From Oscillospiraceae bacterium (GTDB taxonomy: Bacteria; Bacillota; Clostridia; Oscillospirales; Acutalibacteraceae), in NCBI GenBank assembly GCA_015065695.1, contig SVPT01000007.1, positions 1-41,455 of the forward strand: 41,455 nt of DNA. The letters are read 5' to 3'. How positions within the stretch are numbered: the first letter of the stretch is position 1; every line of letters starts with the position of its first letter. Of this stretch, positions 40,142 to 41,455 are shown one piece after another. Made by a program: the position numbers and the translations under genes. Under the pieces are notes generated by a model. It saw nothing but the letters and a program-made list of their open reading frames with translations, did no database searches and was not told the origin of the DNA.

Positions 40142-41455
40142 TTGGATAACATAAATTCATTCTGGAACGGTGACAACACCCCCCTGCCCTCCAGTATAGA
40201 GGCGGAGCAGGCGGTGCTGGGCGCAATGCTGCTGGACAGCGACTGCCTGAGTACCGTCATGGAGGGGCTGCGTCCCGAATTCTTCTTCAGCGAGCACCAC
40301 CGCGAAATTTACTCTGCCATACACCGCCTCTTCCGCTCCGGCCAGCCGGTGGACGTGGTCACTGTGCTGGGCGAGCTTATCTCCTCCGGCACCTTTACCG
40401 AGGACGCAGGCAAGCGTTACCTTATCTCGCTGGCAGAGGCCGTCCCCACAACAAGCCACGCCACCGCCTATGTGCGGCTTATCAAGGAAAAGTACGAGCG
40501 GCGGGCTCTCATTCAGGCGGCCCACGCCATTGCCGGCGATGCCTCTGACGAGACCAACGACTCCACTGTGGTACTCGACCGTGCCGAGCAGCGCATATAC
40601 GAAATTGCCAACCAGCGTGCGGAAAACGGACTGCTCCCCCTGCGCGAGGTAATGAGCGCGGCACTTGACAAGCTGATGCTGATGGAGGAGGACTCCGAGC
40701 AGTTTGCCGGCACACCCACCGGCATCTCCACGCTGGACTCCACCATATCCGGACTCAATAAATCCGACCTTATCATCATCGCCGCACGCCCCGGTATGGG
40801 CAAGACCAGCTTTGCGCTCAACATTGCCAGAAACGTGGCGGTAAACAGCAAGCGCAAGGTGGCATTCTTCTCGCTGGAAATGTCCCGCGAGCAGCTTGCT
40901 CTGCGTATCCTTTCCAGTGAATCGGGCGTGGAGGGCAAGCGTCTGCGTGAGGGTCGTCTCAGCCGTGAGGAATGGACGGCCATTGCCGATGCCGCCGCAC
41001 GTCTGCACGGCGCCCCCATCTTCATCGACGAGCACAGCGACATCACCGTAACGGAGATGAAAGCCAAGCTGCGCCGTCTGGGTGACGTTGGTCTGGTGGT
41101 CATCGACTACCTGCAGCTTATGGGCGGCAAGGCGCAGAATCGCGTTCAGGAGATTCAGGAAATCACCCGCGCCATGAAAATCATGGCAAAGGAGCTGGAC
41201 GTGCCCGTCATCTGCCTTTCCCAGCTTAACCGAATGGCAGAGGGGCGTAAGGAGCATCTGCCCATGCTCTCCGACCTGCGTGACTCCGGCTCCATCGAGC
41301 AGGACGCCGACATCGTCCTTATGCTCTACCGCGACGACTATTACGCCGGCAAGGACGGGCAGGACGTTGACCCCGAGAAGGCGGTCAAGGGCAGGGCAAT
41401 ATGCATCGTTGCCAAAAACCGCCACGGCGAGACCGGCAACATAGAGCTGCACTGG
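40142..41455 (+). CDS. dnaB: Replicative DNA helicase DnaB (3' end beyond the window)
   Basis: The first 438 codons of the hexameric replicative helicase, open to the window edge. The start is TTG 40142 (MDNINSFWNGDNTPLPSSIE), 11 bases after GGAGG. The N-terminal primase-interacting domain begins with PSSIEAEQAVLGAMLLDSDC; after a linker the RecA-like core shows Walker A ARPGMGKTSFALNI, KVAFFSLEMSREQLALRIL, Walker B VVIDYLQLMG, ELDVPVICLSQLNR, and LRDSGSIEQDADIVLMLYRD. The last visible residues, KNRHGETGNIELHW, are the conserved arginine-finger region, so probably only some 10-20 residues are missing. No intein interrupts the Walker A or later motifs visible here. Confidence 0.97.
   Translation, partial: MDNINSFWNGDNTPLPSSIEAEQAVLGAMLLDSDCLSTVMEGLRPEFFFSEHHREIYSAIHRLFRSGQPVDVVTVLGELISSGTFTEDAGKRYLISLAEAVPTTSHATAYVRLIKEKYERRALIQAAHAIAGDASDETNDSTVVLDRAEQRIYEIANQRAENGLLPLREVMSAALDKLMLMEEDSEQFAGTPTGISTLDSTISGLNKSDLIIIAARPGMGKTSFALNIARNVAVNSKRKVAFFSLEMSREQLALRILSSESGVEGKRLREGRLSREEWTAIADAAARLHGAPIFIDEHSDITVTEMKAKLRRLGDVGLVVIDYLQLMGGKAQNRVQEIQEITRAMKIMAKELDVPVICLSQLNRMAEGRKEHLPMLSDLRDSGSIEQDADIVLMLYRDDYYAGKDGQDVDPEKAVKGRAICIVAKNRHGETGNIELHW

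Noticed and set aside
1-41455. CRISPR array, insertion sequence, prophage, integrase or toxin genes
   Set aside because: No spaced direct repeats, transposase or phage motifs were seen; the only tandem repeat is the coding array at 15806-16165.

Overview
The window looks like a GC-rich chromosome segment of a spore-forming anaerobic Firmicute, most likely a gut member of the Oscillospiraceae/Ruminococcaceae (Clostridia). The basis is a T-box-controlled pheST operon, a gerA-type germination operon, IreB, an RNase J with a Lys/Ala-rich N-terminal tail, the gene order gdpP-rplI-dnaB, a heterodimeric ABC exporter of clostridial type, and sigma-A promoters of TTGNNN-N17-TATAAT form. No insertion sequence, prophage, CRISPR array, rRNA or tRNA gene was seen. 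Most of the window is core genome; novelty, if any, lies in single altered proteins and in leader or operator DNA.

Layout. 1-1900: end of a GGGtGRT gene, a Gx-family (HepS1-like) membrane protein and an ApbE flavin transferase lipoprotein. 2046-2640: an AT-richer patch with a small XRE regulator on the minus strand. 2611-6549: sigma-A promoter, T-box leader, pheS, pheT. 6589-7268: ireB and a small conserved protein. 7373-9175: divergent D-lactate dehydrogenase and acyl-ACP thioesterase. 9257-11581: RecQ. 11667-15434 (minus): gerAC, gerAB and gerAA overlap each other in one operon. 15704-16390: an acidic Glu-Glu-Ala-Pro-Val/Ala repeat protein with a C-terminal membrane anchor. 16483-17073 (minus): DUF4830 protein. 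17255-19310: DUF3343-like small protein, class V aminotransferase (cysteine desulfurase type), GNAT acetyltransferase. 19451-20155: membrane HD-GYP-like protein. 20370-22737: polar amino acid ABC importer. 22965-24872: secreted L,D-transpeptidase with three CWB2 repeats. 24931-27137: zinc-ribbon membrane protein, degenerate MinD-like protein, methylglyoxal synthase homologue. 27408-31077: two-gene ABC exporter. 31186-35194 (minus): YcxB-like protein, asnA, glnA, TraX-family protein. 35344-41455: RNase J with a long structured leader, GdpP, ribosomal protein L9 and the start of DnaB, which runs off the window.

Themes. Ammonia assimilation is clustered (asnA beside glnA). Cell envelope and signalling functions recur: IreB, GdpP, L,D-transpeptidase, MinD-like protein. 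The points most worth a second look are: a MinD-like ATPase that has lost Lys11, Lys16 and Asp40 next to a methylglyoxal synthase homologue lacking its catalytic Asp; the RNase J leader with mutually exclusive pairings; gdpP, whose natural start position reads ACG; the 24-unit repeat protein; and dyads placed inside the glnA and ireB promoters. All functional statements come from reading motifs; no database search was run.
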